Part shown: piece after piece, positions 26,014-34,629 of the stretch
Numbering within the stretch: the first letter of the stretch is position 1
Layout: each line of letters opens with the position of its first letter
Assembly: GCA_902787755.1 (NCBI GenBank)
Contig: CADAHL010000010.1
Span: 1 to 64,000, forward strand
DNA from: Oscillospiraceae bacterium
GTDB taxonomy: Bacteria; Bacillota; Clostridia; Oscillospirales; Oscillospiraceae
Direction: 5' to 3'
Length of the DNA stretch: 64,000 bases
Notes under the pieces: model-generated
Told to the model about the DNA's origin: nothing
Seen by the model: only the letters and a program-made list of their open reading frames with translations
The model's database searches: none
Program-made: the position numbers and the translations under genes

Positions 26014-27437
26014 GCCTCTTCCTCCTTACCGGTTCGGTACCAGATCAGCCCCAGCACCAGGGCCAGATAGATCGATACATTGGGCCGGCGCACCAGGGCG
26101 CCGGAAAACTGGGCCAGGCCCAGCTGCAGCACCAGGCACAGCAGCAGCGCCACATTCTCCGCCGTCAGGCTTCCCTTGAAGTCCCGCCGCAGCTTTCGGA
26201 CCACTCGGATCAGGAAGAAGAGCAGAAAAACCGCATACAGTCCCAGGCCCAGATATCCGTAATAGAAGAACACGGCGGGCCAGTCGTTCTCCATGTCGTA
26301 GGTGCCGTCAAAGCCCACCTGAGAGACCTCAAAGCCCACCAGATGGGTCAGCGGATCCTGCTCCTCCCAGATCAGAGAGGAATAGCTGATCTTGATGACC
26401 CGGGTGTCGATGAGCTTTGCCACGTCGGTGGACATTTTGTAATGCTTCAGCACCCGCTCCATGCCAAAACGGTCGATGATATCCGGCAGCCAGCCCATAT
26501 ACTGCCAGTAATAATGCTCGAACACCGCCCGGACCTCCGGATCGGCATAGCGCTCCTCCGGGCTCATGTGGGTAATGTCGATGCCCTTGGCAAGCAGGGT
26601 GGCCTCGATCTCCCCCACCCTGGCGTCCCTGGCCAGGACCTGATTGACCCGGCAGCGGGGCGTGTAGGGATAGATGACCACGGCGAAGATCATCAGGAGC
26701 ACCAGGACCGCCACGGTGAACCAGCGCAGCTTCTGCCGGAACACCAGGCTCTCCATGCACAGGAAGCCCACGAAGGCGGCGAATATGGCAAACAGGCCGA
26801 AATAGCAGGCCTTGGTGCCGTTGGTGAGAAAGCAGGCCGTGATCAGCACGGGAATGAGCACCGTGACCAGCTTATTGTCGGTCTTCACCGCCGCCATGGC
26901 GCAGAACACCGACAGCGTCACCAGAATGATGCTGTTGGCGGTGCGGTTGTTGTCGATGACCCAGCCGCTGTAGCCCAGGCCCTCGCCATAGGTCACGTTT
27001 CCGGTGCCGGTGACATAGGCCAGCACCACAAACAGCCCGACGAGAGCCGCCGCGGTCAGCAGGCCGCGGATCCCCTGCCGGGCAGTCTGCTCATCCCGGA
27101 TCAGATATACAAAGGAGACCGCCATCACCGGCGCCTGAACCACCTTGGCCAGATAGGCGATATCGAAATACGGGCTCAGGTAGCCCACCCGAAAGCCGTT
27201 TAGCACGTGCAGCAGGGCAAAGACGGCGACGGCGGCCATGGCCAGCAGAAAGCCCTTCTTCCGCTTTGCGGTAAACAAAACCCACAGCGGCAGCGCAAGC
27301 ATCAGCGCCAGGCGGATATAGCCGGATACCGTGGCCACGGAATTCTGGTTAAAATACGCGACGGCGTCCAGCACCGGCTGAAATGCGATCAGCAGCCAGA
27401 GCCAGTGGCTCTTCCACCAGATGCGGATCTTTTCCAT
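26010..27437 (-). CDS. O-antigen ligase/polymerase-like membrane protein
   Basis: A 475-residue polytopic protein with about ten to twelve transmembrane helices and one large extracytoplasmic loop (roughly residues 270-400, with PRCRVNQVLAR and HYYWQYMGWLPD). This is the layout of Wzy/WaaL O-antigen polymerase/ligase proteins. The start at 27437 is chosen because GGGGGT lies upstream; longer frames lie opposite the rplS region. It is followed directly by a glycosyltransferase gene. The predicted job is joining or polymerising glycan units on the outer face of the membrane; which glycan is unknown. Confidence 0.7.
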   Translation of the reverse strand: MEKIRIWWKSHWLWLLIAFQPVLDAVAYFNQNSVATVSGYIRLALMLALPLWVLFTAKRKKGFLLAMAAVAVFALLHVLNGFRVGYLSPYFDIAYLAKVVQAPVMAVSFVYLIRDEQTARQGIRGLLTAAALVGLFVVLAYVTGTGNVTYGEGLGYSGWVIDNNRTANSIILVTLSVFCAMAAVKTDNKLVTVLIPVLITACFLTNGTKACYFGLFAIFAAFVGFLCMESLVFRQKLRWFTVAVLVLLMIFAVVIYPYTPRCRVNQVLARDARVGEIEATLLAKGIDITHMSPEERYADPEVRAVFEHYYWQYMGWLPDIIDRFGMERVLKHYKMSTDVAKLIDTRVIKISYSSLIWEEQDPLTHLVGFEVSQVGFDGTYDMENDWPAVFFYYGYLGLGLYAVFLLFFLIRVVRKLRRDFKGSLTAENVALLLCLVLQLGLAQFSGALVRRPNVSIYLALVLGLIWYRTGKEEEA

Positions 27438-27456
27438 AGGATAAACCCCCATATAA

Positions 27457-27493
27457 GTTTTATGGCGCCTTCGCACGGAAGACGCCATAAAAC
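27457..27493 (-). terminator. Inverted repeat downstream of rplS, probable terminator
   Basis: GTTTTATGGCG (27457-27467) and CGCCATAAAAC (27483-27493) are perfect complements. It lies 12 bases after the rplS stop on the minus strand. The T-rich part is in the stem, not after it, so termination may be partial, allowing read-through into the ligase-like gene. Confidence 0.5.
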
Positions 27494-27504
27494 ACGAACA
27501 GAAC

Positions 27505-27846
27505 TTACAGACGCTCTTTGACCTTCGCCTTCCTGCCCACGCGGTCGCGCAGGTAGTAGAGCTTGGCCCGGCGCACCTTGCCCTTGCGGACGGTGGCCAC
27601 GGAGACGATGGAGGGAGAATGCACGGGGAAGACCTTCTCGCAGCCCACACCGTAGGAGATGCGGCGGACGGTGATGGTCTCGTTGATGCCGCCATGCTTC
27701 TTGGCAATGATGGTACCCTCGAAAGCCTGGTTACGCTCACGGTTGCCTTCCTTCACGCGGACGAGGACACGCACGGTGTCGCCCACGTTCATCTCGGGCA
27801 GCTCGGGCTTCATGTACTGCTCGCTGAGAACTTTGACCAGATCCAT
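27505..27846 (-). CDS. rplS: 50S ribosomal protein L19
   Basis: A 113-residue protein, full length for L19, which sits at the 30S-50S interface. The conserved core [37 protein letters not shown] and the C-terminal [19 protein letters not shown] segment are intact. It has its own promoter and is placed away from its common trmD-rpsP neighbours, none of which is in the window. A leader of about 100 bases precedes it. Confidence 0.96.
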   Translation of the reverse strand: MDLVKVLSEQYMKPELPEMNVGDTVRVLVRVKEGNRERNQAFEGTIIAKKHGGINETITVRRISYGVGCEKVFPVHSPSIVSVATVRKGKVRRAKLYYLRDRVGRKAKVKERL

Positions 27847-27951
27847 AATGATGATCCTTCTTTCCTATAGACGTTCAATACCGGAGGACTCTGCTCTCAT
27901 GGCAGGCACGGCAGCGGACCGCCTTTCTATGCTTGATGCACAAGCTATGGT

Positions 27952-27980
27952 ATTGTACCACAGCTTTCTTTGCATTGCAA
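27952..27980 (-). promoter_or_regulatory. Promoter and leader of rplS
   Basis: Minus strand TTGCAA (27980-27975), 17 bases, TACAAT (27957-27952). The untranslated leader of about 100 bases can form small hairpins (GCTTG/CAAGC and GGCGGTCCGCTGCC). A ribosomal-protein leader of the L19 type is possible but not shown. Confidence 0.7.
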
Positions 27981-27999
27981 GAGTTTTTCTGTCCGTTTT

Positions 28000-29079
28000 T
28001 TACTTTTCCCCGCACAGAGAAAGCACTCTTTGCAGGATCTGACCGTTGTAGTCCGCCAGATCGTCCGGACATTTCTCCATCTTGTAGGCCCCGACCAGGG
28101 CCCCGACCAGATCCTCCGTGCCCTGCAGACCTTCGATGTACTGTTCCAGATGCTTCGGGCAGATCACCGGCAGGCCCAGAACCATGGCCTCCATGATGTT
28201 CATGCCCTGGCCCTCGTAACGGGAGGTGGACAGCAGCGCGTCCATCCGGTCCATGTAGGCGAAGGGATTCGGCTGACTGCCCAAAAAAGTCACCGCATCC
28301 GCCAGGCCCAGTCGATCCCGCTGCTCCTCCAGCGCCCGGCGGTCCGGCCCGTCGCCGATGATATACAGCCGCAGGTCGCTCCGCTGCCTGTGGGCCTCGG
28401 CAAATACGTCCAGCATGATATCATAGCCCTTCTGGTGGCAGAGCCTGCCCAGGGCCGCCACGTTGAAGCAGGCGGGATCCAGCCGGAAGCCGGGGACCGG
28501 TTCGTTCACCTTCCGCCGGATCTCTTCCACATCAATGTAGTTGGGAATCACGGTGAAAGGCTTGTCCGTGATCCCGGACATGGCCCGGAACGGCTCGATC
28601 AGCGCCTCGGACACGGGGACGAAGCCGTCGTAATATTTGAACTTGCCCCGGAAAAAGTGCCAGAGCACCCGGTATTTCCACTCGTTGCGCAGCTTGATCG
28701 CCACGTCATTGTGGATCCACATGACCCGCTTCTTTGCCGGAACACTCAGGGCGCCCATGGCACAGGAAAACTGGTAGGAGTTAAAATCCACCGCCAGGTC
28801 GTATTCCGCGTCCTGCGGAAAACCGGCCCTGAAAGCGGGATCTGACTCCACTCTCTTCTTTCCGAAGTCAAAGGGCAGGAAGGAATAGACGCGCGGCAGG
28901 GGCTTCATGCGGATTACGCGGACCGACTCCGGGAGATCCGCTTCCCATTCGGAACCGGGCTCCGTCAGGTACAGATCCGCCTGAACCTTCGAAGTATCCA
29001 GATTCCGCAGCAGATTCACGATGGATTTCTGGATGCCGCCCACGCCCAGGTCGCTCTGAAAGAACGCGATACGTTTCAT
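28000..29079 (-). CDS. Family 4 (GT-B) glycosyltransferase
   Basis: A 359-residue GT-B transferase: N-terminal acceptor domain starting IAFFQSDLGVGGIQKS, a linker at about 185, and a C-terminal donor domain with AALGRLCHQKGYDI, IIGDGPDRRAL and the EGQGMNIMEAMVLGLPVI nucleotide-sugar block. The start at 29079 follows GAGGAGG. It is ten bases downstream of the radical-SAM-associated gene on the same strand, probably as a read-through addition to that operon. The sugar substrate is unknown. Confidence 0.88.
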   Translation of the reverse strand: MKRIAFFQSDLGVGGIQKSIVNLLRNLDTSKVQADLYLTEPGSEWEADLPESVRVIRMKPLPRVYSFLPFDFGKKRVESDPAFRAGFPQDAEYDLAVDFNSYQFSCAMGALSVPAKKRVMWIHNDVAIKLRNEWKYRVLWHFFRGKFKYYDGFVPVSEALIEPFRAMSGITDKPFTVIPNYIDVEEIRRKVNEPVPGFRLDPACFNVAALGRLCHQKGYDIMLDVFAEAHRQRSDLRLYIIGDGPDRRALEEQRDRLGLADAVTFLGSQPNPFAYMDRMDALLSTSRYEGQGMNIMEAMVLGLPVICPKHLEQYIEGLQGTEDLVGALVGAYKMEKCPDDLADYNGQILQRVLSLCGEK

Positions 29080-29089
29080 GGCGGCCTCC

Positions 29090-29755
29090 TCAGCGGTACA
29101 CCTGCATCCCGGCATCATAGGTCTCGATCCGCGTAAACTTGGCAAAATCCGGGGCCAGCTCCGGCTTCAGCTGCCGCAGCGCCTCGGCCAGCAGCTCCGG
29201 GTTGATGGTGGGCTCCTGGGCGGAGATCACGGCACTGACCTCTACCAGGCCCTCCCCCGCCGTAAAACCCAGTTCCCGGATGCCGGGGCGGATATCGGTC
29301 TCGCCCATGCCCCGCTTGGTCTTCTTGGTGATGACGATCTGCTCCTGCCGGTAGAAGTCCTCCAGCCCGGCGGCCATCTCCCCCGGGTCTCGCTCATCGT
29401 ACTCGAACACGCCCTCCACCCGGAGCCACTTGAGCTCCGCGGTCTTCCGAACCGGCAGATAGGCCTCGGTGACCACGATGCCCTCAGGCATGACGGCTGT
29501 GAGCCGTCCGGGCAGAGCCGCCAGATCCGGATTCTCCTCCTTGAGCCTGAAATCCATGATCTCGCATAGGCTCCCGGCGCCGACGGACAGGGGCAGCGCG
29601 ATGGCGATCTGGGGATGGGGATTGAAGCCCTCGGAATATTTCAGTTCGTAGCCGGCCCGGTTGAAGGCCCGCTGCATGGTGTGCATCAGATCCAGATGGG
29701 AGATATAGACGGCCCGTCCGGTCTTTTCAAAACGCAGTCTCAGCTTCTCACTCAT
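29090..29755 (-). CDS. TIGR03936/DUF2344 radical-SAM-associated protein
   Basis: A 221-residue protein of the DUF2344 (TIGR03936) family, recognised by LRLRFEKTGRAVYISHLDLMHTMQRAFNRAG and YSEGFNPHPQI. It always accompanies, or is fused to, the B12-binding radical-SAM protein encoded just upstream, whose end it overlaps by eight bases. Its biochemical role is not established. In many Clostridia the pair precedes the ribonuclease G and rplU genes; here a glycosyltransferase takes that place. Confidence 0.88.
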   Translation of the reverse strand: MSEKLRLRFEKTGRAVYISHLDLMHTMQRAFNRAGYELKYSEGFNPHPQIAIALPLSVGAGSLCEIMDFRLKEENPDLAALPGRLTAVMPEGIVVTEAYLPVRKTAELKWLRVEGVFEYDERDPGEMAAGLEDFYRQEQIVITKKTKRGMGETDIRPGIRELGFTAGEGLVEVSAVISAQEPTINPELLAEALRQLKPELAPDFAKFTRIETYDAGMQVYR

Positions 29756-31586
29756 CGCACTTGAACCCCCTGTCCAGAAGTCTGGCCGCTCCGCAGGCGG
29801 AGCACTGGTGCCGGCAATCCGGCGACAGCTCCGAGCGATAGGCCTTCTCCCGCTCCTTCCAGAGATGCTCCTTCCTCACGCCCATGTCGATATGATCCCA
29901 GGGCAGGAGCTCGTCCTTCCCGGCCTCCCGGTGAGCATAGAAATCCACATCCAGGCCGCAGGTCTCGAAGGCCTTGATCCAGCGCTCATAGGAGAAATAG
30001 TCCGTCCAGGCGTCCAGCCGTCCGCCCTGGCGCCAGACCTCCTCGATGGCGTCCGCCACCCGGCGGTCGCCCTTGGAGAGCACCGCCTCGATGAGACTGG
30101 TCTCCGCGTCGTGCCAGTTGTAGGTCACGTTCCGGGCCGTAATGGCCGAGCGCAGGAGATTCACCCGCCGCAGATACTCTTCCAGGGAGATCTGGGCCTC
30201 CCACTGGAAGGGGCTCTGGGGCTTGGGGATGAAACAGGAGGTGGAGACCGTGATCTTCACGCCCCGGTTCTTGTACTTGGCGTTCACCCGCCAGCAGTGG
30301 AGGATCTGGTTGGCCATCTCGGCGATGCCCAGGATATCTTCGTCAGTCTCGGTGGGCAGGCCCAGCATGTAATAGAGCTTCACCGTGTTCCAGCCTCCGG
30401 CAAAGGCGATGCGGCAGGTGTTCAGCACGTCCTCCTCGGTGACGTTCTTGTTCACCGCGTCCCGCAGGCGCTGGCTTCCGCCCTCCACGGCGAAGGTCAG
30501 GCCGCTTTTGCGCACCTTCTGCAGCCGCTCCATGATCTCCATGGAGAAGTTGTCCGCCCGCAGGGAGGGCAGGGACAGGCCGATGCTCCGGGGCTCACAG
30601 TATTCCAGCAGCCCGTCGCAGAGGGCGGGCAGGGGCCGGTAGTCGCTGGTGGAGAGGCTCAGCAAGGTCACGTCCTCATGGCCGGTGTTCTGCAGGGATT
30701 CGATGCCCTGCCGCACCAGGGTCTCGGGCTTCTTGGCCCGGAGGGGGCGGTACACGTGTCCGGCCTGGCAGAAGCGGCAGCCTCTGGGGCAGCCCCGGAA
30801 CAGTTCCAGGCTCACCCGGTCGTGGACCACCTCGGTGGAGGGCACGATGGGCGCGGTGGGATAGGGGGCCTTGTCGAAATCCGACAGGATCCGCTTGGTC
30901 ACCCTGGCCGGCGCGCCCTGTGTGGGCGAGACGGCGGCCACCGTACCGTCCTCGTTGTAGGAGACCTCATAGAGGCTGGGCACGTAAACGCCCCGGATCT
31001 GAGCGGCCTTCACCAGGAAATCCTGCTTGCTCCAGCCCGACAGCTTGGCCGTGCGCAGCAGGGTCAGAACCTCATTGTTGACCTCCTCCCCTTCTCCCAC
31101 AATGAACAGATCCAGGAAGGGGGCCATGGGCTCGGCATTGCAGGCAGCGGTGCCGCCGGCGAAAATCAGCGGCAGCAGCCCGGGCCGATCGGATGTGCGC
31201 AGGGGGATACCGGCCATGTGCAGCATGTCCAGCACCGTGGTATAGGCCATCTCATAACCGATGGAGAAGGCCACCGCGTCGAAGTCCCCCACCGGGTCCC
31301 CGCTCTCCAGAGCATACAGCGGGATCCCCGCCCGGTTCATCTCCTCGTACATATCCCCCCAGGGGGCGTAGGCCCGTTCGCACCAGACAAAATCCAGGCT
31401 GTTCATGGTGTGATACAGGATGCTCATGCCCAGGTTGGACATGCCGATCTCATAGGTATCCGGGAAGCAGAAGGCCAGGCGGATATCCACCTTGTTCTTG
31501 TCCTTGATGATCTGGTTGTACTCCCCGCCGGTATAGCGGGCAGGCTTCTGGACCCGGGGCAAAATACGCTCCAAACGTTTATCCAT
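29748..31586 (-). CDS. TIGR03960-family B12-binding-type radical SAM protein
   Basis: A 612-residue protein with an N-terminal cobalamin-binding-like Rossmann region (about 40-180) and a radical-SAM domain with the cluster motif CPRGCRFCQAG near residue 260. C-terminal C...HQCSACGA may bind a second metal. The start is the ATG at 31586 with GGAGA upstream; the longer frame to 31628 lacks a site. It is paired with the DUF2344 gene and preceded by an M50 protease gene, the order found in Clostridia for spoIVFB-TIGR03960-TIGR03936. No activity is established. Confidence 0.9.
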   Translation of the reverse strand: MDKRLERILPRVQKPARYTGGEYNQIIKDKNKVDIRLAFCFPDTYEIGMSNLGMSILYHTMNSLDFVWCERAYAPWGDMYEEMNRAGIPLYALESGDPVGDFDAVAFSIGYEMAYTTVLDMLHMAGIPLRTSDRPGLLPLIFAGGTAACNAEPMAPFLDLFIVGEGEEVNNEVLTLLRTAKLSGWSKQDFLVKAAQIRGVYVPSLYEVSYNEDGTVAAVSPTQGAPARVTKRILSDFDKAPYPTAPIVPSTEVVHDRVSLELFRGCPRGCRFCQAGHVYRPLRAKKPETLVRQGIESLQNTGHEDVTLLSLSTSDYRPLPALCDGLLEYCEPRSIGLSLPSLRADNFSMEIMERLQKVRKSGLTFAVEGGSQRLRDAVNKNVTEEDVLNTCRIAFAGGWNTVKLYYMLGLPTETDEDILGIAEMANQILHCWRVNAKYKNRGVKITVSTSCFIPKPQSPFQWEAQISLEEYLRRVNLLRSAITARNVTYNWHDAETSLIEAVLSKGDRRVADAIEEVWRQGGRLDAWTDYFSYERWIKAFETCGLDVDFYAHREAGKDELLPWDHIDMGVRKEHLWKEREKAYRSELSPDCRHQCSACGAARLLDRGFKCDE

Positions 31587-31629
31587 CGTATTCTCCGTCC
31601 CAACTGAAAGATTGTATCTGTAGGTCATT

Positions 31630-32235
31630 CTATACGATTTGCCGCTTTTTTACAAGACCCCGCGGGCTCTCCTGGCACAAAAGAAGCCATACTGCGCCGA
31701 GCAGCAGCGCAGCGCCCAGGCCCCGCAGCAGCAGCCAGATCCCCGCAGCGAGCATCGCGCAGCCCACGGCCAGGCTCAGCCGCTCCGTCAGCCGTCGGCC
31801 GGCCGCGTCTCCCAGAACCGCGGAAGACAGATGCAGCAGGATCCTTCCCCCGTCCAGCGGCAGAGCGGGCAGCAGATTGTACAGCGTCAGCAGCAGGCTG
31901 AGCCCCGCGCTGTCGGCCAGCCACAGCTGCCCGCTCCGGTCCGCCAAAGCTGACGCCCACCAGGCCCAGCCGGTTCCCGCCAGCGGCCCTGAAGCCGCTA
32001 TCAGCAGATGCCCCAGGACGTTTGTTGGTCCGGCATACTCCATGCACAGGCCGCCGCCGTCAAAGCGCAGGCCGCGCAGCCTCAATCCCAAAGCCAGGAT
32101 CATCAGCAGATGTCCCAGCTCATGGGCGCCGGCCGCCAGAAGCAGGGCCAGAAGCCGATCCGGCGGGAGCAGATACAGGAGGGCCGCGGCCAGAAGGATC
32201 CCTCCGGAGGCCAGGTCTACCGACAGCCTTCTCAT
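31630..32235 (-). CDS. SpoIVFB-like M50 site-2 metalloprotease
   Basis: A 201-residue polytopic protein. The zinc ligands are in HELGH at about 39-43, and the third ligand site is LPALPLDGGR near 125-134. These two motifs define the site-2 protease family, which cleaves substrates inside the membrane. SpoIVFB of sporulating Firmicutes processes pro-sigma-K, and the gene context here (next to TIGR03960) is the SpoIVFB context. GGAGGGG precedes the ATG at 32235. It overlaps a 75-residue membrane protein gene upstream by ATGA, which may be its regulator. Confidence 0.85.
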   Translation of the reverse strand: MRRLSVDLASGGILLAAALLYLLPPDRLLALLLAAGAHELGHLLMILALGLRLRGLRFDGGGLCMEYAGPTNVLGHLLIAASGPLAGTGWAWWASALADRSGQLWLADSAGLSLLLTLYNLLPALPLDGGRILLHLSSAVLGDAAGRRLTERLSLAVGCAMLAAGIWLLLRGLGAALLLGAVWLLLCQESPRGLVKKRQIV

Positions 32236-32459
32236 GCCCGCCCCTCCGTTTGCTGCAGGCCCAGGCTGATCGTCTCCGTCAATCCCTCCTGAGACAGCTC
32301 CCGGCCCAGAGTCCGGACCAGTTGGTCCAAAGTCCCCTGTCGGTCCAGAACGCTCTGCGTCAGCTGCCAGGCCTCTTCCCGGATCTGGGGATACCACAGC
32401 CGCAGACCCCAGGCCGCCAGCAGGAAAAGCAGTGCCAACAGGTACCTTCCCCTTTTCAT
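32232..32459 (-). CDS. Small membrane-anchored protein paired with the M50 protease
   Basis: A 75-residue protein with one N-terminal transmembrane helix (about 5-23) and an amphipathic extracytoplasmic tail containing REEAWQLTQSVLDRQG. I use the ATG at 32459, seven bases after GGAGG, instead of an ATG two codons earlier. In Clostridia an M23-domain protein resembling SpoIVFA often stands here; this protein has only the anchor and no peptidase domain. It could be a reduced SpoIVFA-like inhibitor, but similarity is not demonstrable by eye. Confidence 0.6.
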   Translation of the reverse strand: MKRGRYLLALLFLLAAWGLRLWYPQIREEAWQLTQSVLDRQGTLDQLVRTLGRELSQEGLTETISLGLQQTEGRA

Positions 32460-32540
32460 ACGCATCCCTCCCCCCGCAGTATATTTTCCCGGTGACAGGC
32501 TTATGCGGAAAGCCCTTCTGTGATTTCCTCCGAAGCATGC

Positions 32541-32578
32541 GAAAAACCGCCGATTTCAAAAGAAATCAGCGGTCTTTT
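32541..32578. terminator. Bidirectional terminator next to displaced tRNA-Pro end
   Basis: ACCGCCGATTTC (32546-32557) and GAAATCAGCGGT (32562-32573) pair with one mismatch around AAAA, with A-run before and T-run after. On the minus strand it directly follows the displaced tRNA-Pro(CGG) 3' end, copying the arrangement of tRNA followed by terminator seen at 35968-36086. Confidence 0.75.
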
Positions 32579-32710
32579 TGGTCGGAGTGGGGAGACTTGT
32601 CTGCGTTTCCGCCTTGCGAGGAACGGCGAAAACAGATGTATCGACCAGTGTTTGCACTGGTCGATGAACGCCCCACCGGGGCGTTCGATTCCGATTCAAG
32701 TCTCTCACTC
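32579..32710. repeat. tRNA-Pro-linked triple-hairpin element, copy B
   Basis: The first 21 bases (32579-32599) are identical to 36011-36031, the 3' end of tRNA-Pro(CGG). Then come the same three hairpins as copy A: 32606-32613/32625-32632 (one mismatch), 32640-32650/32655-32665 (ATCGACCAGTG/CACTGGTCGAT) and 32666-32674/32678-32686 (GAACGCCCC/GGGGCGTTC, loop ACC). The right end CAAGTCTC (32697-32704) is the exact complement of GAGACTTG at the left. Relative to copy A, a G-C pair in hairpin 2 has become A-T on both sides. Confidence 0.78.
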
Positions 32711-32867
32711 GCCCAAAAGAAAAGCAGAGGCGTGCGCCCCTGCTTTCTTTCGTGTGAAAGACCGCGTAAAAGGACACCAATGCATAGAAAGACCGCGTAA
32801 AAGTATACCAGCAGGGAGCTCTGCAAGTGGGAATTATCTTATTCTGTACAAAGCGAATAGAATCAGT
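32711..32867. repeat. Hairpin and 17-bp direct repeat beside copy B
   Basis: An 11-bp stem with one mismatch (AAAGCAGAGGC / GCCCCTGCTTT, about 32721-32746) is followed by GAAAGACCGCGTAAAAG at 32756-32772 and again at 32787-32803, a 31-base period. The remaining bases up to the ABC transporter stop show no gene. Confidence 0.6.
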
Positions 32868-34592
32868 TTATTTTTGGGAGACGGTGAACAGGGAATAGAA
32901 GTAACCCTTCTGATCCATCAGTTCTTCGAAGGTCCCCTGTTCCGAAACCTCGCCGTTCTTCAGCGCAAACAGGCCGGTACAGCGGCGGAGGATGTTCTCG
33001 TCCAGGTCGTGGGTGACGATGACGCGGGTGTAGCCGTCCAGCTTCAGGATGGCGTCCAGTACCTCGAAGGAGGTTTCGACGTCCAGCGAAGCCGTGGCCT
33101 CGTCCACGAACAGCACGGGCGTCTTGCGCAGCAGGGCTCTGGCGACGGAGATCCGCTGGCGCTCGCCGCCGGAGAGGCCGGCGCCGTTTTCGCCGCAGAG
33201 ATAGTCCGCGCCTTTTTCGTCGATGAGCTTGCTAAGCCCGGACAGCCGCACGGCCCGGTCGATCTCCTCCTCCGGGAATTGGGAGAACATGGTGATGTTG
33301 TCCCGGATCGTGCCGTTGAAAACGAATACGTTCTGCTGGATGATGGAAACGAGGTCGTACAGCGAATCTGTAGAGACGGTTTTGAGCTCTTTCCCATCAT
33401 AGAGGATCTCGCCCTGATAGTTTTTGGAGGACGCCATCATCAAATTCAGGATCGTCGACTTGCCGCTGCCGGAACCGCCCACCAGGGCGTAGCAGCCGCC
33501 GGCGCGCAGTTCCATGTCCACGTCGGACAGCACCGGCTTTCCTTCCTCGTAGGCAAATGCAAGATCCCTGAGCGAGATCCCCTCGGTGAGCTGCGGAGGG
33601 ATATTCTCGCCCTCGTCGGGAACGTTCTTGTTCACGGCCTGCGCCAGCTTATCAATCAGCCCGAAGGCGGACATCATGCCGGCGAAAAACGTCGGGAACG
33701 CCTGGATGGGTCCCAGCACGTAGTTCAGCAGCTGAACGAACACAATGGCGGTACCTGCCGTGATGCCCTTGCCGGAGAGCGCCATCGCGGCGGCCACAAA
33801 GAACACGCCGAACTGCAGGATCGCTCCCGCAATGCCGGAGGAATAGCTTACCAGCACGGTCACCTTCGTGCGCTTTTTCGAGGCCTCCGCCACGCCCTCA
33901 TTGCTGTGGTCATGCAAGGCGGCAATGCTTTTCTCCGCCTTGAAGCTCTTGATCACAGAGAAGCCCGTGAGCGCGTCCTTCAGCATGCCGGTGTAGCGCT
34001 CCTTCTGATCGGAAACAGCCTTCTCCGCCTTTGCCGCCTTGTTTCCCAGAACCACGGAGACGATGATGGGCAGCAGGGAGAAGCCGATGGCGATCAGGGT
34101 CAGCAGCGGGCTGCACCAGAGCATGAGGCCCAGCGCGCCGACAAAGGCGATGCCCACCTGTATCGTGCTCTGCAGCTTCCCGATAAAGTCCGTTTCGATG
34201 GTGTTCACGTCGTTGGAGAGGGCGGAGATATAGAGCGAGCTGTTCTCGCCGGAGAAGGCCTGGATGCCTTTCTCCATAAGCCTGTCAAAAACGTATTCCC
34301 GATACTGCTTCATGGCCTTTGCGCGGAACTCGGAGAGGAAGGACCTGTCCAGGATCCATCCCAGTCCAAACAGCGCAAACGCGCCTCCCGTAATGATCAG
34401 AAGCGTCTCGAAGCGGTAGGGGCATTCTCCGGAGATCAGATCGGCGACTTCTTTGATGAGCCATGAGATCACCAGCTCCGCCGCAGCGCCCAGCAGGGCG
34501 GCGAGAACGGTCATTGCCAGATTGAATTTGTTGTTCAGGAACAGTTCTTTGATGAACGGGCGGCGCAGCGCCTTGATTTCTTTTTTCGTCAT
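32868..34592 (-). CDS. ABC exporter, fused membrane and ATPase domains
   Basis: A 574-residue half-transporter. An ABC type 1 exporter membrane domain (six helices over about 20-310) is followed by an ATPase with Walker A GGSGSGKST, Q-loop IIQQNVFVFNGTIRDN, signature LSGGERQR, Walker B VLFVDEATASLD and switch VTHDLDE. It works as a homodimer or with a partner not found here. The ATG at 34592 has AAGGAGT. It lies 37 bases downstream of an XRE-TPR regulator on the same strand. The pair is enclosed by the tRNA-Pro(CGG) repeats, so the transporter is probable island cargo. Substrate unknown: drug, peptide or lipid. Confidence 0.88.
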   Translation of the reverse strand: MTKKEIKALRRPFIKELFLNNKFNLAMTVLAALLGAAAELVISWLIKEVADLISGECPYRFETLLIITGGAFALFGLGWILDRSFLSEFRAKAMKQYREYVFDRLMEKGIQAFSGENSSLYISALSNDVNTIETDFIGKLQSTIQVGIAFVGALGLMLWCSPLLTLIAIGFSLLPIIVSVVLGNKAAKAEKAVSDQKERYTGMLKDALTGFSVIKSFKAEKSIAALHDHSNEGVAEASKKRTKVTVLVSYSSGIAGAILQFGVFFVAAAMALSGKGITAGTAIVFVQLLNYVLGPIQAFPTFFAGMMSAFGLIDKLAQAVNKNVPDEGENIPPQLTEGISLRDLAFAYEEGKPVLSDVDMELRAGGCYALVGGSGSGKSTILNLMMASSKNYQGEILYDGKELKTVSTDSLYDLVSIIQQNVFVFNGTIRDNITMFSQFPEEEIDRAVRLSGLSKLIDEKGADYLCGENGAGLSGGERQRISVARALLRKTPVLFVDEATASLDVETSFEVLDAILKLDGYTRVIVTHDLDENILRRCTGLFALKNGEVSEQGTFEELMDQKGYFYSLFTVSQK

Positions 34593-34629
34593 GGCGGTTT
34601 GACTCCTTGTGCTTATTGATTTTGCGTCA

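Noticed and set aside
32756-32803. CRISPR-like repeat
   Set aside because: Only two units of 17 bases, a 14-base spacer and no cas genes in the window.
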